Positions 7,176-7,613 of a stretch of 7,613 nt of DNA are shown here, one piece after another. Origin of the DNA: Pseudomonadota bacterium (GTDB taxonomy: Bacteria > CALINM01). The stretch lies in the NCBI GenBank assembly GCA_026415985.1, contig JAOAGA010000042.1, positions 1-7,613 of the forward strand, read 5' to 3'. The translations under genes were made by a program, and so were the position numbers. Below the pieces are notes generated by a model. The model saw only the letters and a program-made list of their open reading frames with translations, was not told the origin of the DNA and ran no database searches. Numbering within the stretch: the stretch's first letter is position 1; each line of letters begins with the position of its first letter.

Positions 7176-7613
7176 TTATTTAGACATTTCCCAAAGTTTT
7201 TCAAGATATTCCCTGTCTGTATCGAAAAAACTTTTTCCCTCTTTGTATAAGGTCTCCTCTATAAACTGTAGTCTTTTCAGAAATTTTAAACAGGTTTTAC
7301 GAAGAGCCTCTTCAGGATGAATCTTAAGAAACAATGAAAGATTAACTATGGCCAAAAGCAAATCACCAATTTCTCCCGTTATCTCTTCTTTCTTTGATTT
7401 TTCAATAGCCGATAATAATTCAAACTGTTCTTCCTCCACCTTTTTCAGAATTGTTTCGATATTATCAAAACCGAAGCCTATATTTTCTGCTCTTTTTGAG
7501 ATTAAGTAGGCCAAAACCAATGAAGGTGAAGATGTTGGGATATCGCTAAAAAGCCCCTTATTCTCCTTTTCTCTCTTTTCGTTAACCCAACTTTTATAGG
7601 AACTATCTAAACT
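7176..7613 (-). CDS. mazG: MazG nucleoside triphosphate pyrophosphohydrolase, C-terminal domain (5' partial)
   Basis: The frame is open to the right edge, so only the last 145 residues are seen. They match the C-terminal half of two-domain MazG. A linker (WVNEKREKE, then a proline-containing loop) precedes an S-LVLAYLISKRAENIGF segment comparable to the family's LPAL-RA...KAA-VGFDW stretch. The metal-binding signature is complete: EExxE (codons at about 7433-7419) followed by ExxD (about 7373-7362). MazG hydrolyses NTPs and dNTPs to the monophosphate and pyrophosphate in the cytosol. It is linked to removal of damaged nucleotides and, in E. coli, to control of ppGpp under starvation. The TTG at 7520 is an internal leucine codon of this conserved segment, not a start. 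The DedA gene begins directly after the stop and should share the transcript. Confidence 0.93.
   Translation of the reverse strand, partial: SLDSSYKSWVNEKREKENKGLFSDIPTSSPSLVLAYLISKRAENIGFGFDNIETILKKVEEEQFELLSAIEKSKKEEITGEIGDLLLAIVNLSLFLKIHPEEALRKTCLKFLKRLQFIEETLYKEGKSFFDTDREYLEKLWEMSK

Noticed and set aside
7518-7520. TTG as the start of a 114-residue MazG-like protein
   Set aside because: The frame is open to the window edge, and the residues before it match the inter-domain linker of full-length MazG.

Overview
The window is AT-rich, compact bacterial chromosome: four protein genes and almost no spare DNA. The mix (a large hybrid sensor kinase, RNase R, a UbiB/AarF kinase-like protein, a DedA membrane protein and MazG), with heavy use of AGA, ATA and A/T-ending codons, suggests a free-living Gram-negative or deep-branching bacterium. 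Deferribacterota is my best guess, held at low confidence because it rests on general style and not on a marker gene. I see no rRNA, tRNA, insertion sequence, CRISPR array or phage gene.

Left part, plus strand (2-2635): the 3' portion of a membrane-bound hybrid histidine kinase. Its beginning lies outside the window. The reading frame is open from base 2, so the first in-frame ATG at 329 is internal. The visible part runs from the end of an extracytoplasmic sensor through one membrane helix, a HAMP-like linker, a cysteine-containing region, a GAF domain, a coiled coil, HisKA and HATPase_c, to a C-terminal receiver that has lost its phosphorylation site.

Intergenic 2636-2814: an imperfect stem-loop followed by six T (possible terminator), then a weak promoter-like pair in front of rnr.

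Centre, plus strand (2815-6563): rnr (RNase R) and a ubiB/aarF-type gene, 8 bases apart and probably one transcript.

Right part, minus strand (7613-6516): the C-terminal part of mazG (5' end beyond the window) followed directly by a DedA-family membrane protein gene. The mazG stop and dedA-type start abut (TAAATG), so they look co-transcribed. The DedA gene runs tail-to-tail into ubiB with a 48-base antisense coding overlap.

The genes look like housekeeping and signalling functions: RNA turnover (RNase R), nucleotide-pool sanitation (MazG), and membrane lipid or quinone-related functions (UbiB, DedA). They show no sign of forming one dedicated new system. The points most worth a second look are the degenerate receiver and cysteine motif of the kinase, and the codon-register antisense overlap of ubiB and the DedA gene.
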